A stretch of 64,000 bases of DNA from Anaerolineae bacterium (GCA_030432295.1 JAUIHI010000009.1:150600-214599); one strand, 5' to 3'. Counted from the first letter of the stretch, positions 52,714 through 61,569 are shown. The notes: a model not told the origin generated them from the sequence alone. Program-made: numbers and translations.

Positions 52714-52797
52714 ACAACATTGCGCTCCGTTGATGACAAGGGCGATGGCTTTGTATACTGGCTGTGCAAGACCGGATGCGCGACCAAAAGTTAAGAT
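52714..52797 (+). promoter_or_regulatory. Promoter-like repeat module, copy 1
   Basis: TGCGCTCCGTTGATGACAAG and CTTTGTATACTGGCTGTGC followed by AAGACCGGATGCGCG. TTGATG and TATACT are 18 bp apart. Copies 2 and 3 are at 53000-53095 and 53562-53650. Confidence 0.6.
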
Positions 52798-52825
52798 AAT
52801 ATCATTTCAAACAGGAGGTATTGCT

Positions 52826-52993
52826 GTGACACCGAGAAATTGGGGTCTACTCTTACTGGCAGTGGGTTTTGTCCTTCTGCTTGTTTTCGCGTTATGGATT
52901 CCTGGCGCGTTGGTGGCAGGTGGCGCAAGTGCGGTGTTGCTTATGGCTATCGGCGGGCTGATGATTTCTGGGCGTTTGCCGACAGGCAAATAG
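52826..52993 (+). CDS. Small two-helix membrane protein
   Basis: A 55-aa protein. AGGAGG lies 7 bp before a GTG start. Helices are about residues 6-23 and 25-47 (GLLLLAVGFVLLLVFALW and GALVAGGASAVLLMAIGG). Not recognised. It lies between promoter-like modules 1 and 2. Confidence 0.6.
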   Translation: MTPRNWGLLLLAVGFVLLLVFALWIPGALVAGGASAVLLMAIGGLMISGRLPTGK

Positions 52994-52999
52994 GCTGCT

Positions 53000-53095
53000 T
53001 TTGTTCGACAAAGACAGGAGAATGGCCTTGTTTGCTGCCTGTGTAAGACCGGATGCACGGTGGACAGGCGGTCATGTTTCTGCAAAGGAGGGACA
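53000..53095 (+). promoter_or_regulatory. Promoter-like repeat module, copy 2
   Basis: GACAAAGACAGGAGAATGGC, CTTGTTTGCTGCCTGTGTAA and GACCGGATGCACGG, then TTTCTGCAAAGGAGG. It aligns with copies 1 and 3; the -10 region is changed to TTTGCT. Confidence 0.55.
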
Positions 53096-53506
53096 ATGAC
53101 ACAAGTAGATTTTGAATCATTTGTGGCCGGGCTGGAGCAAGTCCAGCGTGAGGAGAATTTCGGATACGCCTTTTTCTTCGTAGGCGATGACCATCGCCTG
53201 CCTTTCGTCACCTTCGCAGATTCCGACAATGACTATGACAGTGTGTCCAATCTGAACCGGGAAGGTCTCTTCCGTGCCAACATCAGCGTCAGCAAAGAGA
53301 CGTTCCAAAAGCTGGTTGGCGGACCCACCTCTGAGCCGGTTGACTATACCCGGCTGGACACCTTCCTGCCCCATCCACACTATGCGCGGCAGCACTTCGT
53401 CTGTATCCTGAATCCATCCGGTGCAAACATCGAAACCACAAAGAATCTGATTGTGGAAGCACACGCCATTGCCGTGCACCGCCTGCAACGCAAGGGGGAG
53501 AAGTAA
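53096..53506 (+). CDS. DUF6194-like protein
   Basis: A 136-aa protein matching DUF6194-type sequences: YAFFFVGDDHRLPFVTFADSDNDYD, NREGLFRANISVSKETF and FLPHPHYARQHFVCILNPSG appear in order. AAAGGAGGGACA precedes the ATG. The family is small and its function unknown; it occurs as a stand-alone cytosolic protein. Confidence 0.75.
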   Translation: MTQVDFESFVAGLEQVQREENFGYAFFFVGDDHRLPFVTFADSDNDYDSVSNLNREGLFRANISVSKETFQKLVGGPTSEPVDYTRLDTFLPHPHYARQHFVCILNPSGANIETTKNLIVEAHAIAVHRLQRKGEK

Positions 53507-53561
53507 TGAGTCCATCCCTCGCCTCCCTCTTCGCTGGCTGGGACATTCAGTAGCAGCGATA

Positions 53562-53650
53562 GTGCGCTCCGTTGTCGACAGGGGAATGGGTCTTGTATAC
53601 TGCCTGTGTACGTTGGGATGTACGGCGAAGAGGCAAGGGTCTTTCTGCAA
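53562..53650 (+). promoter_or_regulatory. Promoter-like repeat module, copy 3
   Basis: TGCGCTCCGTTGTCGACAGG, GGTCTTGTATACTGCCTGTG and GGTCTTTCTGCAAAAG. TTGTCG and TATACT are 18 bp apart. A partial further copy (GGTCTTTCTGCAAAAGTG) is at 53800-53817. Confidence 0.6.
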
Positions 53651-53669
53651 AAGTGTAATAGCCAAGAAG

Positions 53670-53788
53670 ATGGTGGAATTTTCAACGCAGAGGCGCAAAG
53701 GAGCAGAGACGCAAAGAAATCGCTTTTCTCCCTGTGCCTTTGCCTCTTTGCATCTTTGCGTTAAGAAATAGCCATTCCACCATTCCGT
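53670..53788. repeat. GCAAAG-type hairpin inside ATGGTGGAAT arms
   Basis: Outer arms ATGGTGGAAT (53670-53679) and ATTCCACCAT (near 53772-53781) enclose AACGCAGAGGCGCAAAGG words and their complements ending CTTTGCGTTAAG. It is the same word family as 4152-4230. Confidence 0.8.
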
Positions 53789-53870
53789 TGACCAGTACAG
53801 GTCTTTCTGCAAAAGTGAATTGAAATTCAGGCGCGTAGATTGAAAAAATTGCCACAGGAGAGGATTGAAA

Positions 53871-55079
53871 ATGCGCGTCATCGGTCTGATGAGTGGAACG
53901 TCGGCGGATGGGATCGACGCAGTGCTGGCGGAAATCGCTGAGATCGATGGCCGCTTGCAGATGCGCCAGCTAGCCGCGACTGCCCTCCCCTGGCCCTCTG
54001 ACGAGCGGGCGGAAATCTTCTGTCTCTTTGCCAATCAGGCCGACTCCCGCGCCCTCTGCCGGGTCAACTTTCAGATTGGGCGACGCTTTGCCCAGGCTGC
54101 CCTGGCGGTCATCGACGCAGCCGGACTGTCCCCCGCCGACATCGACCTCATCGGCTCCCACGGCCAGACGCTCTGGCACGAAGTGGTGGATGGACAGGTC
54201 CACTCCACACTGCAAATCGGCGAGGCCGCAGTGATTGCCGAGGAGACGGGGATCACAACAGTGGCCGATTTTCGGGTGGCGGATGTGGCCGCGGGGGGAC
54301 AGGGCGCGCCGCTGGTCTCCATTTTTGATTGGCTGCTGATGCGCCCGGATTCTGGGCTGGGCGGCTGGCGCGCACTCCAAAATATCGGCGGCATCGGCAA
54401 CGTCACTTTTTTGCCCCCACTGGAAGATTCCTCTGCGCCCCCCCTGGCCTTTGACACTGGCCCCGGCAATGCGCTCATCGACTGGGCCGCGGTGCAGATG
54501 ACCGGTGGCGCGCAGACCTTCGACGCAGACAGCCGCCTGGCCCGCCAGGGCACGTCCTCTGCGGAACTGGTCCAGCGCTGGCTGCAACACCCCTACTTTC
54601 TACGCCAGCCGCCCAAAACCACTGGACGAGAGCTTTTCAGCGCTGGTCTGGCCGGGGGTTGGCAGGCAGAAGCCACTGCCGCCGGTCTTTCCCCCGCCGA
54701 TTTCATCGCCACGCTCACCGATTTTACAGCCGCTTCTATTGCCGATGCCTACGCCCGTTTTGCCCCTGCCCCCATCGCTCAGGTGGTGGTGGCCGGGGGC
54801 GGCGCACGCAATCCGCTGCTGATGGAACGGCTGGCCCACCAGTTGAACGCTCGTCTGGGCCAGCCCGTGCCTGTGCTCGCCCACGCAGATTTGCCCGACG
54901 CGCCCGGCGACGGCGACAGCAAAGAGGCGCTGACCTTCGCCCTGTTGGCCTGGCTGGCGATTCACGGGCGGCCCGGTAATCTGCCCGCCTGTACCGGCGC
55001 GGCGGGTGAGCGGGTGCTGGGCAAAATCACGCCGGGGCGGAATTTTGGGCGGCTATTTGGAACCGACCGCGGACGGTAG
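53871..55079 (+). CDS. anmK: Anhydro-N-acetylmuramic acid kinase
   Basis: A 402-aa ASKHA-fold kinase that opens 1,6-anhydroMurNAc and phosphorylates it to MurNAc-6-phosphate. The N-terminal phosphate loop is GLMSGTSADGIDA (about 5-17); IDLIGSHGQTLWHE, NIGGIGNVTFLPP, FDTGPGNALIDWA and VVVAGGGARNPLLMERL follow. The ATG at 53871 is preferred over a TTG 6 bp upstream. Length is normal. It heads the MurNAc salvage cluster. Confidence 0.95.
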   Translation: MRVIGLMSGTSADGIDAVLAEIAEIDGRLQMRQLAATALPWPSDERAEIFCLFANQADSRALCRVNFQIGRRFAQAALAVIDAAGLSPADIDLIGSHGQTLWHEVVDGQVHSTLQIGEAAVIAEETGITTVADFRVADVAAGGQGAPLVSIFDWLLMRPDSGLGGWRALQNIGGIGNVTFLPPLEDSSAPPLAFDTGPGNALIDWAAVQMTGGAQTFDADSRLARQGTSSAELVQRWLQHPYFLRQPPKTTGRELFSAGLAGGWQAEATAAGLSPADFIATLTDFTAASIADAYARFAPAPIAQVVVAGGGARNPLLMERLAHQLNARLGQPVPVLAHADLPDAPGDGDSKEALTFALLAWLAIHGRPGNLPACTGAAGERVLGKITPGRNFGRLFGTDRGR

Positions 55080-55142
55080 ACCGCAGACGGTAGACCGCAG
55101 ACGGCAAATGATTCCGCGGTCGGCGGTCTGTCGTCCGTGGTC
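55065..55142. repeat. GACCGCGGACGGTAGACCGC repeat hairpin
   Basis: Tandem GACGGTAGACCGCA words face GCGGTCTGTCGTCCGTGGTC. The left arm overlaps the anmK stop codon. Confidence 0.85.
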
Positions 55143-55174
55143 ACTTCCCACATCAATTGCAATGAGGAGAAGCA

Positions 55175-56095
55175 ATGACATCACCGATTGTATTGGGCAT
55201 TGACGGCGGCGGGACAAAGACTGTCGCGGTGGTGATGGATGCGGCGCGGCAGGTGTTGGGCCGGGCACAGGCTGGCTCCACCAACTGGAACAGTGTGGGC
55301 GTGGAAAATGCCCACGCCAATCTGCACGCTGTGGCGGGGATGGCCCTGGCCGAGGCGGGCCGCCCAGCGTCGGATCTGTCCGCCATCTGCATCGGCGCGT
55401 CCGGCGTGGACCGCCCGGACGACCGCACGCGGATGCAGATGTGGCTCCACGAACTCGCGCCCCAGGCCGCGACTTCCATCCACAACGACGCCGTGGTCGC
55501 CCTCTCCGCAGGCACAGGCGGCGATGTCTACGGGCTGGTGCTGATCAGCGGGACAGGAATGATTGTCTACGGCTTTGACCGGGCCGGGCACAGCCGTCGG
55601 GCCGGAGGCACAGGTGCGCTGCTGGGCGATCCCGGCAGTGGCTACGCCATCGGCGCGGACAGCCTGGCCGCGGTGATGTGGGCCGCGGACGGCCGAGGAC
55701 CGGAGACTTGCCTGACCGGGGCCATTCTCGACCAGTTGGGAATGGCGAATCCCACCGAACTGATCCCCTGGACCTACGCGGACACGGCCTGGGAACGCTT
55801 TGCGTCGGTTGCCCCCCAGGCCATCCGCTGCGCCGAAGCAGGCGATCCCATCGCCCTGGCGATTCTGGAAAAGGCCGCGCACGGGCTGGCGGTGGCGGTG
55901 CAGGCGGTGGCAGGCGGCCTGGCAATGGGCGATGACTTCCCGCTGGTGATGGCGGGCGGTCTACTGCGTCCCGGTTTCTACGCCGGGCTGGTGGAGCAGG
56001 CAGTGAAAGCTTTCGCCCCCAGCGTCGCAATCATCCATCCCCAAGCGGAGCCAGCCGTCGGTGCGGGGCTACTGGCCTTGCGGGCTATTGGATAG
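55175..56095 (+). CDS. BadF/BcrA-family sugar kinase, N-acetylglucosamine kinase-like
   Basis: A 306-aa ASKHA ATPase. VLGIDGGGTKTVAVVMDAA is the phosphate-1 motif, VLISGTGMIVYGFDRAG phosphate-2, and VMAGGLLRPGFYAGL the adenosine site. GGTGALLGDPGSGYAIGADSL resembles GlcNAc kinases (NAGK/MurK). With AnmK upstream and MurQ downstream it probably phosphorylates amino sugars released from peptidoglycan. AGGAG precedes the ATG. Confidence 0.88.
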   Translation: MTSPIVLGIDGGGTKTVAVVMDAARQVLGRAQAGSTNWNSVGVENAHANLHAVAGMALAEAGRPASDLSAICIGASGVDRPDDRTRMQMWLHELAPQAATSIHNDAVVALSAGTGGDVYGLVLISGTGMIVYGFDRAGHSRRAGGTGALLGDPGSGYAIGADSLAAVMWAADGRGPETCLTGAILDQLGMANPTELIPWTYADTAWERFASVAPQAIRCAEAGDPIALAILEKAAHGLAVAVQAVAGGLAMGDDFPLVMAGGLLRPGFYAGLVEQAVKAFAPSVAIIHPQAEPAVGAGLLALRAIG

Positions 56096-56182
56096 TGGGT
56101 ATTGGGTATTGGGCAGTGTCAACGCAGCAAAACCACTAAATCTCCCGCAGAGGCGCAAAGGCGTAGACAATAGGCCGATAAC
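56088..56182. repeat. TATTGGGTATTGG repeat (left half, next to MITE copy 2)
   Basis: TATTGGATAGTGGGTATTGGG (56089-56109) ends the BadF-type gene, and GCAGAGGCGCAAAGGCG words follow (56147-56163). The partner words ATATCCAATACCCAATACC are at 56347-56365, on the other side of the MITE. Confidence 0.8.
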
Positions 56183-56351
56183 GAAATATCGGCGTGGTTC
56201 ATTTGAAGAATTCGGCATCATTACAATTCGAGACGAGGAGTAGGCACGCCCACGTGCCGGTCGTGGTCGAGTCATCGCCGCACGTGGGCGTGCTCACTCC
56301 TCACTATTTGTAAAGATCGTTTGACGGCAAAATGAACCACGCCGAAATATC
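56183..56351. mobile_element. MITE with 14-bp terminal inverted repeats, copy 2
   Basis: Element 56191-56343 (153 bp) has the same ends GGCGTGGTTCATTT as copy 1, inner CACGCCCACGTG / CACGTGGGCGTG words, and the exact 8-bp duplication GAAATATC on each side (56183-56190 and 56344-56351). It has inserted into a TATTGG-type repeat. No protein is encoded. Confidence 0.9.
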
Positions 56352-56404
56352 CAATACCCAATACCTGTAACCCTAATTGACCACCTTTCACGAGAGGATT
56401 TTCT

Positions 56405-57304
56405 ATGACTGCTCCCACCGAAACCCGAAACCCGGCCAGTGCGTCGATGGACAGCCTCTCGGCGCTGGAATTTGCCCGGCTGATGAACCGGCTGGACGCG
56501 GCTGTGCCTTTGGCCGTGGCCGAAGTGTTGCCCCAGATTGCCCAGGCAATTGAGACGATTGCTGCCCAACTCGCCGAGGGTGGACGGCTCTTCTATCTGG
56601 GCGCGGGGACCAGCGGGAGGCTGGGCGTGCTCGACGCCACCGAACTGGTCCCCACCTTCAGCCTGCCAGCCGAACGGGCCATCGGGCTGATCGCTGGGGG
56701 CGAGCGAGCCATCACCCGCTCTGTCGAAGGCGCGGAAGATTCGGCGGAGCAGGGCCGGGGCGATCTGCTGGCCCACGACTTCGGGCCGGGGGATGTGTTG
56801 GTGGGGATTGCGGCCAGCGGTGGCACGCCTTACGTCATCGGCGGGCTGGAGTACGCCCGGCAGGTGGGCGCGCCGACGATTGCTGTCGTCTGCAATCCCG
56901 GCTCGAAGGTGGCCGCAGCCGCGGACATTGCCATCGAAGTCGTCACCGGCCCGGAGATTCTGACCGGCTCTACCCGGCTGAAGGCAGGCACAGCCCAAAA
57001 GCTGGTGCTGAATATGCTCAGCACAGGCGCGATGGTCCAGTTGGGCAAAGTCTATGGCAATCTGATGGTGGATGTGCAGCCGACGAACGCCAAACTGCGG
57101 GATCGGGCGGCGCGCATTGTGGACGAAATCACCGGTGTGGGGCGGGCCGAAGCGACAGAACTGCTCGAAGCGGCGGGCTGGCGGGTAAAGCTCGCGGTGG
57201 TGATGGGGCTGGCCGGGGTGGATGCGGTGGCAGCTGAAGAGCGTCTGGAGAAGGCACAGGGGCGTGTGCGGCTGGCCCTGGCGAGGGAAGTGGATGGAAA
57301 CTGA
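56405..57304 (+). CDS. murQ: N-acetylmuramic acid 6-phosphate etherase
   Basis: A 299-aa SIS-domain enzyme that removes lactate from MurNAc-6-P to give GlcNAc-6-P. The SIS phosphosugar loop is FYLGAGTSGRLGVLDATELVPTFS (about 62-85), followed by ASGGTPYVIGGLEYARQ and VVTGPEILTGSTRLKAGTAQK. The closing NMLSTGAMVQLGKVYGNLMVDV is diagnostic. A short leader carries GAGAGGA before the ATG. It completes the route begun by AnmK. Confidence 0.95.
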   Translation: MTAPTETRNPASASMDSLSALEFARLMNRLDAAVPLAVAEVLPQIAQAIETIAAQLAEGGRLFYLGAGTSGRLGVLDATELVPTFSLPAERAIGLIAGGERAITRSVEGAEDSAEQGRGDLLAHDFGPGDVLVGIAASGGTPYVIGGLEYARQVGAPTIAVVCNPGSKVAAAADIAIEVVTGPEILTGSTRLKAGTAQKLVLNMLSTGAMVQLGKVYGNLMVDVQPTNAKLRDRAARIVDEITGVGRAEATELLEAAGWRVKLAVVMGLAGVDAVAAEERLEKAQGRVRLALAREVDGN

Positions 57305-58025
57305 CTATCTTTCCCTGGATGCCACCCGCATTGTGGGAACGGCGGGGCGGCTGGCCGTGCGTATCCGGGAGCGCTTCCCAGAGTCGGGTCTGTCCAGGGT
57401 GGCGGTGGAGGCGCTCGGTGTGGCGGAAAAGGCCCGAAGCGAGGCCGAGGAGATTCGGCGGCCAATCTGGTGGGTGCGGGCTGTCTATGGATTGCTGGTG
57501 CTGGGGTTGGTCGGGCTGGTCATTCTCTCTGTTGACGCCCTGCGCGATGTGCAGATTTCGACCGACGGCGCTTCGATTCTTGACTATTTGCAGGCCCTGG
57601 AATCGCTTATCAACGAAGTCATTTTTGTCGGTGCTGCCATCTTTTTTCTGGCCCAATGGGAGGGCCGCATCAAACGGAAGCGGATGCTGGCCGCGCTCCA
57701 CGAATTGCGCTCCCTGGCCCACGTCGTCGATATGCACCAGTTGACCAAAGACCCGGACCGCTTCCGTCCCGGCGTCGTGCTCACTGCCTCTTCGCCCGTG
57801 CGGGCGATGACCCAATTTGAGCTGAGCCGCTATCTGGACTATTGCAGCGAAATGCTCTCGCTGATCGGCAAAATCGCCGCGCTCTACGCCCAGGACTTTG
57901 ACGACCCGGCAGTGCTGGCCGCGGTCAACGAAGTTGAGTCCCTCACCACCGGTCTCGCCCGCAAAATCTGGCAGAAGCTGATGGTTGTCTACTCGTCGCC
58001 CCTCTTTACGGGGAAGGGAGAATGA
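57294..58025 (+). CDS. Membrane protein of unknown function
   Basis: A 243-aa protein with two membrane helices (about 65-85 and 112-130), flanked by helical soluble parts; the C-terminal part (about 150-240) is helical with FELSRYLDYCSEMLSLIGKIAALYAQDF. The ATG at 57294 overlaps murQ by 11 bp, so it is translationally coupled. No family is recognised. Confidence 0.72.
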   Translation: METDYLSLDATRIVGTAGRLAVRIRERFPESGLSRVAVEALGVAEKARSEAEEIRRPIWWVRAVYGLLVLGLVGLVILSVDALRDVQISTDGASILDYLQALESLINEVIFVGAAIFFLAQWEGRIKRKRMLAALHELRSLAHVVDMHQLTKDPDRFRPGVVLTASSPVRAMTQFELSRYLDYCSEMLSLIGKIAALYAQDFDDPAVLAAVNEVESLTTGLARKIWQKLMVVYSSPLFTGKGE

Positions 58026-58026
58026 C

Positions 58027-58082
58027 AAATGCTGCGTGCTGCATGAGATGCGTCGGCTCTTCTCACGCAGTACGCAGCATCG
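58027..58082. repeat. GCTGCGTGCTGCATGAGATGCG repeat hairpin
   Basis: ATGCTGCGTGCTGCATGAG faces CACGCAGTACGCAGCAT. It is a relative of the GTGCGT family. Confidence 0.75.
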
Positions 58083-58132
58083 GGACGAAAATAGATTCGC
58101 CTCGTTCCATTTTGTTCTTCAGGAGGAACCCT

Positions 58133-58336
58133 ATGTGTCGAAGTATCAAACAGTTGCGCCGGGTAGACGAGCCGCCGACCGACGCCGAAATGCAGGCCGC
58201 CGCGCTCCAATACGTGCGCAAAGTCTCTGGCTATCGCAAGCCATCCCGTGCCAATCAGGCCGCCTTCGAGCAGGCCGTGGAGGATATCGCGGCGGCCACC
58301 CATCGGTTGCTGGATGAGTTGGGGGCGCTGGCCTGA
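58133..58336 (+). CDS. DUF2277 family protein
   Basis: A 67-aa protein that begins MCRSIKQLRRVDEPPTDAEM and continues AALQYVRKVSGYRKPS, matching DUF2277. AGGAGG precedes the ATG at 58133. Function is unknown. Confidence 0.85.
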   Translation: MCRSIKQLRRVDEPPTDAEMQAAALQYVRKVSGYRKPSRANQAAFEQAVEDIAAATHRLLDELGALA

Positions 58337-58345
58337 CCCTACGGA

Positions 58346-59065
58346 TTAGCTGCTAAATGCCACCCGCACCGCGGCTTCAGCCAAACACTGGCTGGACGCC
58401 ACCAGCAGCACTGGCAGATCGCCGTCGTGCAGGGCCAGGGGAATCTCCGTGCAGCCCAGAATCAGTGCCTGTGCGCCCCGGTCGATGAGCGCTTGCCCCA
58501 CCGTTTGCAACCCATTGCGCGCTTCCGCCGTCACCCCGGTTGTCTTCACTCCCTGCGGCCCGTAGATAGCGTCCATCATCCGCTCGACTTCGGCGGGTGT
58601 TGGCTCCACAGGTGTCAATCCTGCGGCTTGCAGTGCGTTCTGATACAACCCCACCGCCAATGTGCCGCTGGTGGCCAGCACCCCCACCCGTTCCACTGCT
58701 GGATGCTCCCGGCGCACCGCTGCCACTGTCTCCCCAATCATATCCAGCAGTGGAATCGGCGCGCTCTCCGACAGCACGGGCAGATAGAAGTGGGCGGTGT
58801 TGCAGGGAATGGCGACGAAATCCGCGCCCATTGCCGCCAGCTTTTCGATTCCCACGGCCAGCCGGGGCGTGGGGTCTTCCCCGCTGTGGAGGATGGCTGC
58901 GGTGCGATCCGGGATGGACGGGTCGTTGACAATCAGAATGGGAATGTGGTCCTGATCCCGCTGGGCTGGGGTGGCGCGCACAATCCGGTCGAAGAGATCG
59001 ACTGTGGCCGCGGGTCCCATCCCGCCGATAATGCCGATTGTGTGGGATGCGCTACTGGCGCACAT
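58346..59065 (-). CDS. Aspartate/glutamate racemase-family protein
   Basis: A 239-aa PLP-independent racemase. The first catalytic Cys is in [10 protein letters not shown] (near residue 84) and the second in [12 protein letters not shown] (near residue 197); [19 protein letters not shown] begins the fold. It would interconvert L- and D-aspartate or glutamate. Its start overlaps the proA end by 14 bp. Confidence 0.9.
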   Translation of the reverse strand: MCASSASHTIGIIGGMGPAATVDLFDRIVRATPAQRDQDHIPILIVNDPSIPDRTAAILHSGEDPTPRLAVGIEKLAAMGADFVAIPCNTAHFYLPVLSESAPIPLLDMIGETVAAVRREHPAVERVGVLATSGTLAVGLYQNALQAAGLTPVEPTPAEVERMMDAIYGPQGVKTTGVTAEARNGLQTVGQALIDRGAQALILGCTEIPLALHDGDLPVLLVASSQCLAEAAVRVAFSS

Positions 59066-60332
59066 GAAAATCGCCCAACACTACCCATTTGTACGTCGTC
59101 AACTCCTCCAGCCCCATCGGTCCCCGGGCGTGGAGCTTTTGGGTGCTCACCGCCACCTCTGCGCCCAGGCCGAACTGGCCGCCGTCGTTGAAGCGGGTGC
59201 TGGCGTTGACAAAGACCGCGGACGAGTTGACCGCATCCACAAAGCGGGTGGCGTTGGCCCAATCGTTGGTCAGAATGCCGTCCGAGTGGTCCTGGCTGTG
59301 CTCCTGAATGTGCTCGACGGCCTCTTCCAACGAATCGACGAGCTTCACGCCCAGAATCAGCGCCATCCATTCGGTGTCGAAATCCTCCGGTCCCGCGGCC
59401 AGAACCGTCGCGCCTTCGCCTTGCAGCAGGGGGAGAGCGTCCGGGGTGGCGCGCAGTTCCACTCCTTCAACGGCCATGCGCTGGGCCACTTTGGGCAGAA
59501 ATTCGGCCGCGATCTGGCGATGGACCAGAATTGTGTCCAGAGAGTTGCAGACGCTGGGCCGCTGCACCCGGCCATTGACGATCACATCCAGCGAGCGGGT
59601 CTGGTCGGCTGTGATGTCGATGAAGAGGTGGCAGATGCCCACGCCGCCGGTGATGACGGGAATAGTGCTCTGTTCCCGGCAGAGGCGGTGCAGACTGTTG
59701 CCGCCCCGGGGGATGAGCATATCCACATATTTGTCCATCTTGAGAAACTGGCTAACCAGTGCCCGGTCCGGGTCGCCGATGTATTGGACGGCTTCCAGAG
59801 GCAGGCCGACTTTTTCCAGCGCGCTTTGGATGACCTGTACCAGCGCCAGATTGCTGCGCAGGGTCTCTTTGCCCCCGCGCAGAATCACCGCATTGCCTGT
59901 CTTCAGGCAGAGGGTGGCGATGTCGATTGTGACGTTCGGGCGGGCTTCATAGATGACGCCCAGGACGCCGACCGGAATGCGGCGACGGCTCAGCCGGATG
60001 CCGTTGGGGAGCATCCGGCTCTCGATCTCCGCGCCCACCGGATCGGGCAAAGAGGCCACGTGGCGGGTGTCGTCGGCCAACGCCTGCATCCGCTGGGGCG
60101 TCAGCAGCAGCCGGTCCAGCAGCGCGTCGCTCAGCCCGTTGGCCTTGCCGTCGGCGATGTCCAGCACATTTTGGGCAATCACCCCATCGGCCTGGGATTC
60201 CAGCGCATCAGCAATCGCCAGCAAAGCCGCGTTCTTCTGTTGGGTGGTCAGTAGCCCCAATTTGCGACTGGCGATGCGGGCCGTCTTGCCCATTGCGATC
60301 AGATCGACGGTGGGTGTGAGAGTAGCTGTCAT
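59052..60332 (-). CDS. proA: Glutamate-5-semialdehyde dehydrogenase (gamma-glutamyl phosphate reductase)
   Basis: A 426-aa aldehyde-dehydrogenase-fold enzyme reducing gamma-glutamyl phosphate in proline synthesis. The catalytic Cys is in [15 protein letters not shown] (near residue 263), with the cofactor region [19 protein letters not shown] and the closing [27 protein letters not shown] 60332 is used; a TTG 6 bp upstream is better spaced from AAGGAG and may be the real start. It is downstream of proB on the same strand. Confidence 0.95.
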   Translation of the reverse strand: MTATLTPTVDLIAMGKTARIASRKLGLLTTQQKNAALLAIADALESQADGVIAQNVLDIADGKANGLSDALLDRLLLTPQRMQALADDTRHVASLPDPVGAEIESRMLPNGIRLSRRRIPVGVLGVIYEARPNVTIDIATLCLKTGNAVILRGGKETLRSNLALVQVIQSALEKVGLPLEAVQYIGDPDRALVSQFLKMDKYVDMLIPRGGNSLHRLCREQSTIPVITGGVGICHLFIDITADQTRSLDVIVNGRVQRPSVCNSLDTILVHRQIAAEFLPKVAQRMAVEGVELRATPDALPLLQGEGATVLAAGPEDFDTEWMALILGVKLVDSLEEAVEHIQEHSQDHSDGILTNDWANATRFVDAVNSSAVFVNASTRFNDGGQFGLGAEVAVSTQKLHARGPMGLEELTTYKWVVLGDFHVRQ

Positions 60333-60352
60333 TGTCAAGATAACTCCTTACA

Positions 60353-60410
60353 GATGATGGGATGCTGAGATGATGGACGGGCCGCTACAGCATCTCAGCA
60401 TCCCCGCTCA
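60353..60410. repeat. GATGATGAG-type palindromic repeat, copy 2
   Basis: GATGATGGGATGCTGAGATGATGG faces CAGCATCTCAGCATCCCC; it sits between proA and proB. Confidence 0.8.
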
Positions 60411-60434
60411 ACCTGATCGGGTCAGGCGTCCATA

Positions 60435-61535
60435 TTATCCCAGTAGAATCAAATCATTCCGATGCACGGCCACCGGGCCGTAATCGTAGCCCAGGCGCTC
60501 GGCAATGTGGGCTGACTTGCAGCCGCGAATCTGTTGCAGGTCCGCGCTGTTGTAGCGACTGACGCCCCGGGCCAGGGGTGGGCTGCCGTTCTCCCGCACG
60601 TAGACTGTATCGCCCCGCTCGAAGCTGCCTTCGACGGTCACAATGCCCGCGGGCAACAGGCTGCGTCCACTGTGGCGCAGGGCATTGGCTGCACCCGCGT
60701 CCACCAGCAGGGAACCAGCCGGGGCCTGTCCGGCCAGAATCCAATGTTTGCGGGCCTCTACCGATGCCAACGCGGGGAAACGGGTTCCCACTTCTTCGCC
60801 CGCCACAATCCGTTGCAGCACATTGGGCATACTCCCCGCGGCGATGACGACGGATGTGCCGGCGCGCCGGGCAATGTCCGCGGCCTGGAGTTTCGTCGCC
60901 ATCCCGCCCACGCCCAGGCCACTTTTGGAGCCGCCAGCCAGGGCACGCAAGGATTCGTCGATTGTATGCACTTCCCGGATCAGTTCAGCTTCGGGATGGC
61001 TGCGGGGGTCAGCGGTGAAGAGGCCGGGCTGGTCCGTGAGCAGCACCAGCAGATCGGCCCCGGCCAGCACAGCCACCAGCGCCGAAAGATTGTCGTTGTC
61101 GCCGACTTTGATCTCGTCGTTGGAGACAGCGTCGTTCTCGTTGACCACCGGCACAATGCGCTGTTCGATGAGGGCGGCGAAAGTGTCCCGCGCGTTGAGG
61201 AAGCGGTGGCGGTTTTCCGTGTCGGCCCGTGTGAGCAAAATTTGCCCCACGTGCACGCCGTAAATCTCGAAGAAGCTCTCCCACATCCCCATCAATTTGC
61301 TCTGACCCACCGCTGCAAACATCTGTTTGTTGGCCAGGGTGGTGGGCAAGTTGGGGAAGCCGAGCGCGGCCCGACCCGCGGCCTGTGCGCCGGAACTGCA
61401 CAAAATCATCTCGTGGCCGTTGTGATGAAGCTGGGCACACTGGCGGGTCAATTCCACCATTTGGGCGCGGTTGAGCTGCCGGGTTCCTCCGGTCAGCACA
61501 CTGGTTCCGAGTTTGACGACGATTCGCTGTGACAT
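60435..61535 (-). CDS. proB: Glutamate 5-kinase
   Basis: A 366-aa enzyme for the first step of proline synthesis. The amino-acid-kinase fold begins [63 protein letters not shown] is the substrate region, and [17 protein letters not shown] the ATP site. A PUA domain (about 275-350, [20 protein letters not shown]) closes the protein. ATG 61535 is chosen; upstream codons are doubtful. It forms an operon with proA. Confidence 0.96.
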   Translation of the reverse strand: MSQRIVVKLGTSVLTGGTRQLNRAQMVELTRQCAQLHHNGHEMILCSSGAQAAGRAALGFPNLPTTLANKQMFAAVGQSKLMGMWESFFEIYGVHVGQILLTRADTENRHRFLNARDTFAALIEQRIVPVVNENDAVSNDEIKVGDNDNLSALVAVLAGADLLVLLTDQPGLFTADPRSHPEAELIREVHTIDESLRALAGGSKSGLGVGGMATKLQAADIARRAGTSVVIAAGSMPNVLQRIVAGEEVGTRFPALASVEARKHWILAGQAPAGSLLVDAGAANALRHSGRSLLPAGIVTVEGSFERGDTVYVRENGSPPLARGVSRYNSADLQQIRGCKSAHIAERLGYDYGPVAVHRNDLILLG

Positions 61536-61569
61536 AAAAAATAGTATAGCGCAAAGGGCGTCGTTTTTT

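Noticed and set aside
51216..53506. Toxin-antitoxin or phage-defence system in the small-gene island
   Set aside because: None of the proteins shows a toxin, nuclease or antitoxin motif; the DUF6194 and NTF2-like proteins have no known link to defence.
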